Shown here piece by piece: positions 45,211 through 52,932 of a DNA stretch of 64,000 bases. The stretch spans positions 825,961 through 889,960 of the forward strand of contig JBBAEN010000002.1 of assembly GCA_041655955.1 (NCBI GenBank). Direction: 5' to 3'. A program made the translations under genes and the position numbers. Below the pieces are notes generated by a model. It did no database searches. It saw only the letters and a program-made list of their open reading frames with translations, and was not told the origin of the DNA. This stretch comes from Micavibrio_A sp041655955. Lineage in GTDB: Bacteria > Pseudomonadota > Alphaproteobacteria > Micavibrionales > Micavibrionaceae. Position 1 is the first letter of the stretch, and each line of letters starts with the position of its first letter.

Positions 45211-45254
45211 TCAGTGTTCCAGTGCGGCGCAGGGGGGAACAAACAGGGTGGAAC

Positions 45255-45285
45255 AAAAAAGCGGCCTGTAAAGCCGCTTTTTTTA
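45255..45285. terminator. Bidirectional terminator between tadC and the TadD-like gene
   Basis: AAAAAAGCGGC-ctgtaaa-GCCGCTTTTTTT. A-run and T-run on both sides of a 5-6 bp GC stem allow it to work for the convergent genes on both strands. Confidence 0.88.
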
Positions 45286-45316
45286 TGGCGCCATCTTTAA
45301 GGCGCATCATTTTATT

Positions 45317-46324
45317 CTAGTTCGTATTGAAATTCTGCGCGCTGCCGCGGCGGTTAGTGGGGGTTTCCACCGGCTTTTTCTTTGCAGGTGCGGCTTGTTT
45401 TTTACCGTCCTGCTTTTTCGTTTCCTGCTTTTTCGCCTCTGGCTTTACAGGTTCCTTAGCGTTATGGGCGGGGGCGGCTTTCTTTTGCGCTTCTGTTTTC
45501 TTCGCTGCTTCTTTGGCCGCTTCTCTCGCGGCTTTTTCTGCATCGGCTTTTTCTTTCGCCTCCGCACGGGCGGCGGCTTCAGCCTCGGCCTTTTCGCGTT
45601 TTTGTTTTTCGGTGAAATCATCCGCGCCTTCTTGCAGCGTGCGGATGATGCGCAAATTGCGCTCTATCTCCATACGGTGGGGCGAAATCTCGCGTGCTTT
45701 TTCCAGCATGGCAATCGATTGCTCAAGCTTGTTTTGCGAGGCGAGGTTCAGGGCAAGGTTGTTCATGATAGGGGCCGGATCGCCCTTCCATTTATCAATG
45801 CCTTGGCGGAAAGCGGCTTCGGCTTTGTCATGGCGGTTTTGCGCATCCAGCGCAGTCCCCAGCGCAAGGAAAGCGCGGCCAGAATAGGGATCGAGTTCGA
45901 TGGCCCTTTCAGCCGTTTGTTCGGCTTGCTGATACTGGCCCAGCGAAAGCTGGATCATGGCGAGTTCCGTAACGGCATCGGGATAGGCTTCTTTCCCTTG
46001 GGCGTAGGGCTGGACGATTTGACGTGCGCGCGTAAATTGTTCGTCCTCGCGCAAGGCTTGGGCATAACCCGTGGCGATTGCCGGGTCGTCCTTATTGCGT
46101 TCATAAAGCTGTTCGAGCAGGACGACGGTTTCCGCCTTGCTGCCGCTGGCCTTGGCGTCACGCGCGGCGCGCTCCAGAATGGCGTCAACGCGGCTGGCAG
46201 CGGCGGGGTTGCTCATGTTTTTCGCGTCCGTTACTGCCGCAGTGCTGCTACAGGCCGCTGTGGCAAGAACGGCCATGGAGGCGGACAGGAGGATGATGGT
46301 GCGGAACATGCTGGTCTGTGCCAT
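45317..46324 (-). CDS. tadD: TadD-like TPR lipoprotein with Lys/Ala-rich tail
   Basis: 335 aa. The lipobox is ATAAC (Cys at about 25). TPR repeats occupy about 60-235 (ATGYAQALREDEQFTRARQI; AMIQLSLGQYQQAEQTAERAIELDPYSGRAFLALGTALD; NNLALNLASQNKLEQSIAML). A tail of about 100 residues is a Lys/Ala/Glu-rich helix (EKAEAEAAARAEAKEKADAE and repeats) that may bind peptidoglycan or membrane. TadD is the pilotin-like TPR lipoprotein of Tad systems. It is on the opposite strand to the Tad operon. Confidence 0.82.
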   Translation of the reverse strand: MAQTSMFRTIILLSASMAVLATAACSSTAAVTDAKNMSNPAAASRVDAILERAARDAKASGSKAETVVLLEQLYERNKDDPAIATGYAQALREDEQFTRARQIVQPYAQGKEAYPDAVTELAMIQLSLGQYQQAEQTAERAIELDPYSGRAFLALGTALDAQNRHDKAEAAFRQGIDKWKGDPAPIMNNLALNLASQNKLEQSIAMLEKAREISPHRMEIERNLRIIRTLQEGADDFTEKQKREKAEAEAAARAEAKEKADAEKAAREAAKEAAKKTEAQKKAAPAHNAKEPVKPEAKKQETKKQDGKKQAAPAKKKPVETPTNRRGSAQNFNTN

Positions 46325-46378
46325 GGATATTGCCCTGGATAAAATTGCGGTTAGACGATGGCCGTTTTAACGGTTTTC

Positions 46379-46930
46379 CTAACGCCGTCCCGTTGGCGGG
46401 TCGCCGGCGCTATCGCTTATTTCATGGCACATATCGGGGCAAAAATAAACACTTGTAGGCTGGCAATCGCGGTTTGTGCGGCTATTTCCGCCTTGCGTGG
46501 CGTTACAGCTGCGGCGGATGCGCACATAATTCTTCTTGGGGGCGGCAACGACGGCATGTCTTTGCATTATGACATTACCGTCCTTGTCGAGAATGGTAAA
46601 ATGAGTAGCGCCCGATGCGCGCGGCACGACAACGGCGAGCCGCGGGGAATCAAGTAAAACCGCTATATGGGACGGGTTTCCGACGATAACCGAGCTGGCT
46701 TCGCGGTCGAGCCTGACCAGTTCTGATTTATCCGGCATCAGGTTCAGGACAGGGTGGGTTTCGCTATCGAGGGACGGAGGCGCCGCCATTTCTGCTGGAA
46801 CCGGCGGCATCAATCCTTGTTCCGGTGCGGATGTTCCGCCGGACTGGGCGAAGACCGGGGCGCTGTGAATGGTTGCCGGCCCCGCCATGATGGCGCAGCA
46901 AAGAAGAGAGGCGTAAAAAATGCGTTTCAT
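46379..46930 (-). CDS. Stand-alone secretin N-domain protein (CpaC-like)
   Basis: 183 aa from ATG 46930, with GGGGAT 6 bp upstream; the frame reaches 46990. The signal peptide is cleaved near VFAQS. The region about 55-125 (HPVLNLMPDKSELVRLDREA; VIVGNPSHIAVLLDSPRL; FTILDKDGNVIMQ) matches the N-terminal domain of pilus secretins, as in cpaC residues 30-110. A 40-residue tail has four Cys (SCNATQ, RDCQP, FCPDMC). There is no secretin core. It may regulate or cap the pilus pore. Confidence 0.8.
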   Translation of the reverse strand: MKRIFYASLLCCAIMAGPATIHSAPVFAQSGGTSAPEQGLMPPVPAEMAAPPSLDSETHPVLNLMPDKSELVRLDREASSVIVGNPSHIAVLLDSPRLAVVVPRASGATHFTILDKDGNVIMQRHAVVAAPKKNYVRIRRSCNATQGGNSRTNRDCQPTSVYFCPDMCHEISDSAGDPPTGRR

Positions 46931-47025
46931 CGAAATCCCCACCGGAAGAGTGACGCCCCTTGAAGAGAGGGGCTTTGAGAGAGCGGACAAGGCGTTTTGG
47001 AGGAGCGAAGCGCCCTCTTGGCGAA

Positions 47026-47049
47026 CCAGCCTTAAGTCCAGCCTTAAGT
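47026..47049. repeat. Perfect tandem 12-bp repeat upstream of the secretin N-domain gene
   Basis: CCAGCCTTAAGT occurs twice head to tail. It is 96-119 bp upstream of the minus-strand start at 46930. Each copy holds CTTAAG; the two TTAA cores are 8 bp apart, one more than the CtrA spacing. Confidence 0.85.
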
Positions 47050-47136
47050 ATAGCTGTTTTCACCTTCTTCGTCGCGGTCTTTCTGTTCGGATTTATCTTG
47101 AATTTTAAGGAAAATACAGGCGCGCCGGGCTTTTTC

Positions 47137-47502
47137 CTAGGCGTCGAGAAGCTTGTTGACCTCGTCGATGAGGCTGCCCAGATGGAAGGGTTTGGAAATA
47201 ACCCGCATGGCGGGGTTGCGTATATCCGTCTTGCCCGCGGCCATCGCCGCAAAGCCTGTCAGGAACATGATTTTAAGGTCGGGGTGAAGGATGCTGGCGC
47301 GGGTCGAAAGCTCTATCCCGTCCATGACCGGCATGACGATATCGGTCAGTAAAAGCTGGAAATCCGCATTCTCCGCTTCGAGCCGGGCAAGTGCCTCATT
47401 GCCGTCGGCGCAGCATGTGACGCGGTGGCCCGCTCTCTCCAGCGCGCCCGCCACAAAGCCCCGCATGGAGGCATCGTCTTCGGTCAAAAGAATGTTTGCC
47501 AT
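47137..47502 (-). CDS. cpdR: CpdR-like response regulator
   Basis: 121 aa, a receiver domain only. Acidic pocket Glu8/Asp9/Asp10, phospho-acceptor Asp54 (LLTDIVMPVMDGIEL) and Lys104 (SKPFHL). The sequence pattern, with ALERAGHRVTC, IMFLTGFAAMA and KPFHLGSL, is close to Caulobacter CpdR. CpdR is phosphorylated by the CckA-ChpT relay and, unphosphorylated, directs ClpXP to degrade CtrA and other substrates. Its position next to the Tad genes with a CtrA box is suggestive. Orthology is inferred. Confidence 0.85.
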   Translation of the reverse strand: MANILLTEDDASMRGFVAGALERAGHRVTCCADGNEALARLEAENADFQLLLTDIVMPVMDGIELSTRASILHPDLKIMFLTGFAAMAAGKTDIRNPAMRVISKPFHLGSLIDEVNKLLDA

Positions 47503-47670
47503 AACTTATTTCCCGTTAAAAACCCACAATGAAACGGCGGACGGGTTTTGTCCAGCCTCTCTTATGGGGAATATTCGGCCTTTTGCTTCGATCTTGCTTG
47601 TCCGCATGGAACATAGGAGGGTATTGCTTTTAAGGTTGGCGGAATATTCAATCATTCGATAGAGAGAGTC

Positions 47671-48636
47671 ATGGGAACTGCACCGGGTTTGATTGCCGAT
47701 ATAGGCGCGACGAATGCGCGTTTTGCGCTTGCGGACGCAAAGGGATTTTATGAACAGCGAGTGCTTCAATGCGCGGATTTCCCAACGATTGTCGATGCGG
47801 CGGGCGCCTATCTGGACGGGCTGAAGGGCGCGGCCCCCAAACGCGGGGCGTTTGCCATTGCGGGGCCTGTCACCGGCGATTATTTCGAGATGACAAACCA
47901 TGCGTGGAAATTTTCGGTCAGTGAAACAGAAAAATCGCTGGGGATGAGCCATTTTACCCTGATGAATGATTTCAAGGCGATAGCCCTTGCGATCCCCCAT
48001 CTGGACAAAGGCGATTTAAAACAGATTGGCGGCGATCAGAGCGCCGAAAAAGCCGGAACCATTGCGATTGTCGGCCCCGGAACGGGGCTTGGGGTCGCCT
48101 CTCTTTTCTGGGACGGGCAGCAATATCGCGCCAATCCGGGAGAGGGCGGCCATGTCACCATGGCGGCAAAAACCCAGCGCGAGTTCGATATTTTCCGTAC
48201 GCTGCGTTATAAATACCGCCATGTGTCGGCGGAGCGCGTTTGCTCCGGCAAGGGGCTTTTGAATATTTACAACGCCATCCGCATCCTTGACGGGCATGAG
48301 GAACTTCCAGACCGCACGCCGGAACAGATTGCCGAAGGCGCCCTTGCAAAATCATGCCCCGCCTGCGTGGAAGCGCTCGATAAAATGATGGGTTTCCTTG
48401 GGTCGATTGCGGGCGATCTGGCGATGACTTTGGGGGCAAGCGGCGGCGTTTACATCGCCGGCGGCATTCCGGAAAAACTGGGCGATTATTTTTTCACATC
48501 GCGTTTCCGCGAGGAGTTTGAGGCCAAGGGCCGTTTCGATCAGTATTTAAAGCCAATCCCGACCTATCTTATCACACATCCTTTTACGGCTTTTGTCGGT
48601 TTGCAGCATATCGTCGCGGATGGTGCGCGCGGCTGA
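47671..48636 (+). CDS. glk: Glucokinase
   Basis: 321 aa. ATP-binding GLIADIGATNARFALAD at the N-terminus; the sugar motif LMNDFKAIALAIPHL; IVGPGTGLGVASLF; GEGGHVTMA; and CSGKGLLNIYNAI. This is the ROK-independent Glk family of proteobacteria. It phosphorylates glucose at C6. It is divergent from cpdR across 168 bp that show no clear element. The product may feed capsule and envelope sugars as well as glycolysis. Confidence 0.95.
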   Translation: MGTAPGLIADIGATNARFALADAKGFYEQRVLQCADFPTIVDAAGAYLDGLKGAAPKRGAFAIAGPVTGDYFEMTNHAWKFSVSETEKSLGMSHFTLMNDFKAIALAIPHLDKGDLKQIGGDQSAEKAGTIAIVGPGTGLGVASLFWDGQQYRANPGEGGHVTMAAKTQREFDIFRTLRYKYRHVSAERVCSGKGLLNIYNAIRILDGHEELPDRTPEQIAEGALAKSCPACVEALDKMMGFLGSIAGDLAMTLGASGGVYIAGGIPEKLGDYFFTSRFREEFEAKGRFDQYLKPIPTYLITHPFTAFVGLQHIVADGARG

Positions 48637-48691
48637 AGGGCGGCGGGGACGCTTGCTTGTCCTTTCCTGTCCTGTCCTTTCTTTTTCGGGC

Positions 48692-49738
48692 CTAATCCAC
48701 GCTGATAAACTGCCGCGCCGCAAGGCTCCAGCTATAATATTCTTTCGCATGGAGGGCGCGTTCCTCCCGCGCATCGGGCGCGTCATAGGCGATTGCCTTT
48801 ATGGCGGCTGTTGCCAAATCATCGTCAACCGCGCCAAGAAACTCATCCGTGACAATATCCATAGGCCCCGTCACCGGATAGCCCGCGATGGGCAGGCCGC
48901 AGGCCATGGCTTCGATAAGCACCATGCCGAACGTATCCGTGCGCGAGGGGAAGACGAAAATATCGGCGGAACGGTAATGATCGGCAAGGTCTTGACCGCT
49001 TTTCTTGCCTGTAAAAACCGCGCCGGGATAGCGTTGCTGCAATCTTTCCCGCGCCGGCCCGTCGCCCACAATGACCTTGCTTCCCGCCCAGTCCATGTCC
49101 AGAAAATCTTCAAGGTTTTTTTCAATGGCGACCCGTCCGGCATAAAGGGCGACGGGGCGTTTTAAATCCCGCCATAAGAGCGGCGCTCCGGGATAAAAGA
49201 TGCTTTCGTCGATGCCGCGCGTAAGCCGCCTGACGGGGCAGGTGAAGCCCTGTTTTTCCAGATGGGCGTCAAGGCTGGGCGTTGCGGAAAACAGGCAGGA
49301 AGAGGCTTTATGAAACCAGCGCAGGTAAAGAATGCCTATTTTCCTGACGGGCGGCCCCATAAAAGGGATAAGGCGGGCGGCGCGTTTGGCGGCATAGTCC
49401 GGGAAATGGGTGTGGTAGCAACTCGTGAAGCGGAGGCCGCGCCTTTGCGCATAGCGGCGGGCCGCAAGGCCAAGCGGCCCTTCAGTGCCTATATGAAACA
49501 GGTCTGGGGCAAAGGATTCGACTATTTCCCGAAGGCACCGCGCCGCGCCGCGGACGAGGCGTATTTCGCTATAGCCCGGCAGGGGAAAGCTATGGGGGAA
49601 ATCGGCAGGGCTTACAATCCTGACGCTATGCCCCATGGCCTTTAACGCCTTTGCCAGATTTTCATAGGTGCGGACGACGCCGTTCGTCTGCGGATGCCAT
49701 GCATCGGTGACAATCAGGATTTTCAAGCTTTCGTCCAT
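48692..49738 (-). CDS. GT4 family glycosyltransferase
   Basis: 348 aa. N-terminal GT-B half: ILIVTDAWHPQTNGVVRTYENL; C-terminal half with VALYAGRVAIEKNLEDFL, IVGDGPARERLQ and VFPSRTDTFGMVLIEAMACGLPIAGYPV. The pattern resembles GDP-mannose-dependent alpha-mannosyltransferases such as MgtA/PimB-like enzymes. It probably adds a hexose to a membrane lipid or a polysaccharide. manC in the window would supply GDP-mannose. It is convergent with glk across 55 bp. Confidence 0.88.
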   Translation of the reverse strand: MDESLKILIVTDAWHPQTNGVVRTYENLAKALKAMGHSVRIVSPADFPHSFPLPGYSEIRLVRGAARCLREIVESFAPDLFHIGTEGPLGLAARRYAQRRGLRFTSCYHTHFPDYAAKRAARLIPFMGPPVRKIGILYLRWFHKASSCLFSATPSLDAHLEKQGFTCPVRRLTRGIDESIFYPGAPLLWRDLKRPVALYAGRVAIEKNLEDFLDMDWAGSKVIVGDGPARERLQQRYPGAVFTGKKSGQDLADHYRSADIFVFPSRTDTFGMVLIEAMACGLPIAGYPVTGPMDIVTDEFLGAVDDDLATAAIKAIAYDAPDAREERALHAKEYYSWSLAARQFISVD

Positions 49739-49837
49739 TTTTCCCTAAAAGATATTCCGGCCAGTCATGTCTTTATGGCATGGGCCGTTCAAGGCAATGC
49801 GTGACTTTTGCGCGGGCCCACTTTACACTGGAATGCG

Positions 49838-51217
49838 ATGAAAATTAAATCCCTCAAATATATAAAATTTACCCTGTTTGCCGCCCTTGTGATAGGGGGC
49901 GGGCCGGGGCTTTCCGCATCCCATGCCCGTGAAGGGACGGTCGATCCGTCTTTGGTGGAATGTTACGCGCCGCAAGGGGAGATTATAACCTTGCGCGAAC
50001 CTTTCTTTGAAGGCGTACTCAGCGCATGGCATATATTATATGCCGAAGGCGGGATGGATTCTTTTTCCGACATCGCCGTTCTGGACGCCGGCCATATCGT
50101 GGCGGCGGGTTCCTATAATAAAGGCAAGGATGATACGGGGTACCGCCCGCTTCTCGTCAAATTCGACGAACGGCAAAAGCCCGTATGGATCGTGCGTGAG
50201 GAAGGCGCGGCGCATAAAACAATTCAGCGCCTGTATGAGGTTAATGGCGGCTTTACCGTCATCGGCAATATCGACGATGCGGAAAAAGGGCGCGGTATTT
50301 ATATCGGCTCCTATAACGAAGACGGCTCCGTGCGCGGCAAGGCCGTGCCGTTTTTTGAAAAAGGCGGGAGGCTTGACGCAAGGGCCTTCGTCCCCTCGCA
50401 GGACGGCAAGGGCTATATCATCGCCGCGCAGTTTATCGACGATCGCGACGAGGAAAAACAGCGCGGCATCCTCATGAAGATATCAAAGGCAGGGGAGCTT
50501 GTCTGGAAGCGATCCTATACGGCGGGCCGCAGTACGGTCTTTAACAATATCCAGACCGCGCAGGATGGAAGCCATATGGTCAGCGGCCAGATAGTGACGG
50601 ACGGCAATAAATCCAGCGGCTGGTTTTTGGTCGTCGATGATAATGGCGCGGTGAAATGGCAGGAAACCTATCCGCGCGGCTTGGCTGCGACTTTTCAGGC
50701 GGCGGGGCAGGCGGAAAACGGCGATTATATCCTTATCGGTAAATCGCGTTCGCAGGATCACGAACAAGAAGGGCTTGCGGCATGGATCATGCGCACCGAT
50801 TCAAAAGGCAAGATGATCTGGCAGCGTTTCCTGCAGGGCGCATATATTTATGATGCGCCGGATCTTATCGTCTATGAGGATGGCCGCGCCAGCGTCCTTC
50901 TCAATGCCGGCGGGCTGCGCGGCGACCAGCGTTCGCATGTCCGGCTTGTGACATTATCCCCGACGGGCGCGATCCAGCATGTCGAGGACTTTACCGACGG
51001 CCAGAATGCGGCGGCAAGCCGCCTTGTACCGGGCTATGCGGGAGAGCGCATTCTGGGGGGCTTTGCCCAGACGAGCTTTGGCGAGGGGCAGGAAACGAAC
51101 GAAGCCGCCGCCGCGCCAAGCTATACTTATGATGGATGGGTTGTTGCGGCGACGGCGCTGGATCTGTATGACAATCCATGCGTGCGTGAAAATAAAGCGA
51201 GCCCGATACTGCCATGA
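49838..51217 (+). CDS. Secreted beta-propeller-like protein
   Basis: 459 aa from ATG 49838, where a signal peptide (hydrophobic about 9-27, cleavage near SHARE) begins; the frame is open to 49808. The body holds repeated short segments of the form GGFTVIGNID, GKGYIIAAQFID, GDYILIGKS and DGWVVAAT, each followed by a turn and W-x(4)Y-like strands (VWKRSYTAG; KWQETYPRG; IWQRFLQG). That is the pattern of delta-60/PQQ-like propeller blades. Periplasmic or secreted; ligand unknown. Its stop overlaps the rluD-like start. Confidence 0.7.
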   Translation: MKIKSLKYIKFTLFAALVIGGGPGLSASHAREGTVDPSLVECYAPQGEIITLREPFFEGVLSAWHILYAEGGMDSFSDIAVLDAGHIVAAGSYNKGKDDTGYRPLLVKFDERQKPVWIVREEGAAHKTIQRLYEVNGGFTVIGNIDDAEKGRGIYIGSYNEDGSVRGKAVPFFEKGGRLDARAFVPSQDGKGYIIAAQFIDDRDEEKQRGILMKISKAGELVWKRSYTAGRSTVFNNIQTAQDGSHMVSGQIVTDGNKSSGWFLVVDDNGAVKWQETYPRGLAATFQAAGQAENGDYILIGKSRSQDHEQEGLAAWIMRTDSKGKMIWQRFLQGAYIYDAPDLIVYEDGRASVLLNAGGLRGDQRSHVRLVTLSPTGAIQHVEDFTDGQNAAASRLVPGYAGERILGGFAQTSFGEGQETNEAAAAPSYTYDGWVVAATALDLYDNPCVRENKASPILP

Positions 51218-52230
51218 CACAGGATATTCCCTTGGACGGTGAAGCCCTTGAAAGCGCGGGGGAAGATGCGCCCCTTATCGCCGCAAGCGGCGGGCGGCTT
51301 GACAAGGTTTTGGCGGATCTTGCGGGCGATGTTTCGCGCACGCGGCTCAAGGCGCTTATCCTGGACGGGCAGGTCAGGCTCAACGGTAAAATCTGCATCA
51401 ATCCTTCCTTGAAAATATCTGCCGGCGACGAATTGTCGGTCGTCATTCCGGACGCCGTAGAGGCGCTGCCGCAGCCGGAAAATATTCCGCTCGACATCGT
51501 CTATGAAGATGACGATATGCTTGTCATCAACAAAGCGGCGGGGATGGTCGTCCATCCGGGGGCGGGCAATGTGAATGGAACGATGGTCAGCGCATTGCTT
51601 TATCATTGCGGTGATACGCTGTCCGGCATTGGCGGCGTGAAGCGCCCCGGCATCGTTCACAGGCTCGACAAGGATACGAGCGGTTTGATGGTCGTTGCCA
51701 AGAATGACAGGGCGCATAACGGCCTCGCGGCCCAGCTTTCCGATCGCAGCTTATCGCGGGTCTATACCGCGCTTGTGTGGAAAGATCCGTCGCCGATCAA
51801 GGGTACAATCAATGCGCCGATAGGCCGCCATTTGAACAATCGCCTGAAGATGGCGGTGCGCTCGCACGCGGCGGGGCGCGAAGCCATAACGCATTTTTTG
51901 CGTGAGGAGAGTTTCGGCGGCGGCATCGTTGCCCTTGTTTCCTGTGCGCTGGAAACGGGCAGGACGCACCAAATCCGCGTCCATATGCAGCATGCGGGCC
52001 ATCCGCTTCTGGGCGATCCGCTCTATGGCCTGCCGGCGCAGGAACAGCGCGCGCTGCTCAACCGCGGCGGTTATGATGAAGAGGCCATTGCGGCTGTGCT
52101 GGCATTCCCGCGTCAGGCGCTGCATGCGTCTTCCATCCGGTTTATCCATCCGGTGACGGAAGAGGAAATGGCGTTTGAAAGCCCTCTGGCAGAGGATTTT
52201 CAGACACTTTTGGATGAAATCAGTGTTTGA
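51214..52230 (+). CDS. rluD: RluA/RluD family 23S rRNA pseudouridine synthase
   Basis: 338 aa. An S4 domain (RLDKVLADLAGDVSRTRLKALI ... GQVRLNGK) is followed by the synthase core with GIVHRLDKDTSGLMVVAK, which carries the catalytic Asp, then LETGRTHQIRVHMQHAGHPLLGDPLYG. The form with an S4 domain fits RluD, which modifies helix 69 of 23S rRNA. In many alphaproteobacteria rpoH follows; it does not here. Confidence 0.9.
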   Translation: MTQDIPLDGEALESAGEDAPLIAASGGRLDKVLADLAGDVSRTRLKALILDGQVRLNGKICINPSLKISAGDELSVVIPDAVEALPQPENIPLDIVYEDDDMLVINKAAGMVVHPGAGNVNGTMVSALLYHCGDTLSGIGGVKRPGIVHRLDKDTSGLMVVAKNDRAHNGLAAQLSDRSLSRVYTALVWKDPSPIKGTINAPIGRHLNNRLKMAVRSHAAGREAITHFLREESFGGGIVALVSCALETGRTHQIRVHMQHAGHPLLGDPLYGLPAQEQRALLNRGGYDEEAIAAVLAFPRQALHASSIRFIHPVTEEEMAFESPLAEDFQTLLDEISV

Positions 52231-52339
52231 GCGGTTTTGGGCTGATTTTTGCAAAATCATTTAAAATCAATGTGATATATGGGGTTTGGGGGACAAATTT
52301 GCGCAATGCCTAAAATTTTACATAAAATAAAACTATAGG

Positions 52340-52482
52340 GAATTCACCTTTAATGGCTGCATCAGGGGCAACAAGGCCAAGAGGGACGAAGGAAACATAG
52401 ACGACAATTAGTTATCAGTATTATCGCTTAACCGATCTGGTACCCATAAAAACTTCACCGCCCCTTCGGGGGCGGTTTTTTT
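52340..52482 (+). ncRNA. Candidate small RNA ending in a rho-independent terminator
   Basis: The terminator at 52457-52482 lies 227 bp past rluD and 148 bp before the next gene, so it may end an independent transcript starting near 52340. A 15-codon frame (ATG 52352) is inside. Family not recognised, and the promoter is weak. Confidence 0.3.
52457..52482 (+). terminator. Rho-independent terminator
   Basis: ACCGCCCC-TTCG-GGGGCGGT followed by T residues: an 8 bp stem closed by the stable TTCG tetraloop, with a run of seven T. This is the clearest terminator in the window. Confidence 0.92.
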
Positions 52483-52506
52483 ATCGTATTCGGGCGTTCA
52501 AAACCG

Positions 52507-52625
52507 TTCCTTTTTGAACCGTTCCATATTTTCATTATAGCGCGTCTTTCCAAAATTTTCTCCCCTTAATTTCATTGAACAATTCGCTCCCGCCTTTCTC
52601 TGCGCTCCAACAGTTCAAAAAGGAA
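52507..52625 (+). promoter_or_regulatory. 13-bp inverted repeat whose right arm overlaps the ribosome site region
   Basis: TTCCTTTTTGAAC (52507-52519) and GTTCAAAAAGGAA (52613-52625) are exact reverse complements, 93 bp apart. The right arm covers part of AAAAAGGAAGGA, just before the lipoprotein start. Pairing in mRNA would hide it. Confidence 0.6.
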
Positions 52626-52641
52626 GGATTTGGAGCATCGT

Positions 52642-52932
52642 TTGAAATCTAGTCTTTATAGAAATCTATTTGCACTTATCGCTCTGATAGTTGCCGCTTG
52701 TTCACAAAAGCCGGCCGTATCCGAAAAAGATTTGGCCGATCTGGTTTTCATCGGCGCGGGCGAAACAAAAATCATCGACCGGCACGGGCGCTGCATCGCC
52801 TTTCAGGATTTAACCGTCGGTCATGACGGCTATTATCTTCCCGCCAATAAGGAAATATGGCTGGCGCTGGAGCCGGGTGAACGCAAGAATGAACATGGCG
52901 ATGTCGTCATGCGAATGGCGGCCTGCCTATGA
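52642..52932 (+). CDS. Small lipoprotein paired with the RCC1-like gene
   Basis: 96 aa from TTG 52642 (GGAG 6 bp upstream); TTG 52630 is an alternative that is too close to AGGAAGG. The signal peptide ends in the lipobox VAAC. The mature part contains GAGETKIIDRHGRCIAF, which resembles GATVTIDEHGECRDV in the next protein. It overlaps that gene by 4 bp, so the two are coupled. Function unknown; a partner at the cell surface for the RCC1-like protein is possible. Confidence 0.65.
   Translation: MKSSLYRNLFALIALIVAACSQKPAVSEKDLADLVFIGAGETKIIDRHGRCIAFQDLTVGHDGYYLPANKEIWLALEPGERKNEHGDVVMRMAACL

Larger units (their letters stand above)
52231..52641 (+). other. Intergenic region with terminator, possible small RNA and inverted repeat
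   Basis: 411 bp without a convincing gene. It holds a strong terminator (52457-52482), about 230 bp after the rluD stop, which is too far to be its simple terminator. A 15-codon frame starting at 52352 ends before the hairpin. A long inverted repeat spans 52507-52625. A weak -10 (TATAGG at 52334) has no good -35. Confidence 0.5.

Noticed and set aside
45395..46342. 315-codon plus-strand frame, rich in Phe and Gly
   Set aside because: Antisense to the TadD-like TPR gene; its composition is the complement of the Lys/Ala-rich tail.
48655..48685. TCCTTTCCTGTCCTGTCC low-complexity run after glk
   Set aside because: Short and irregular; no stem or known element, so not called a repeat or terminator.
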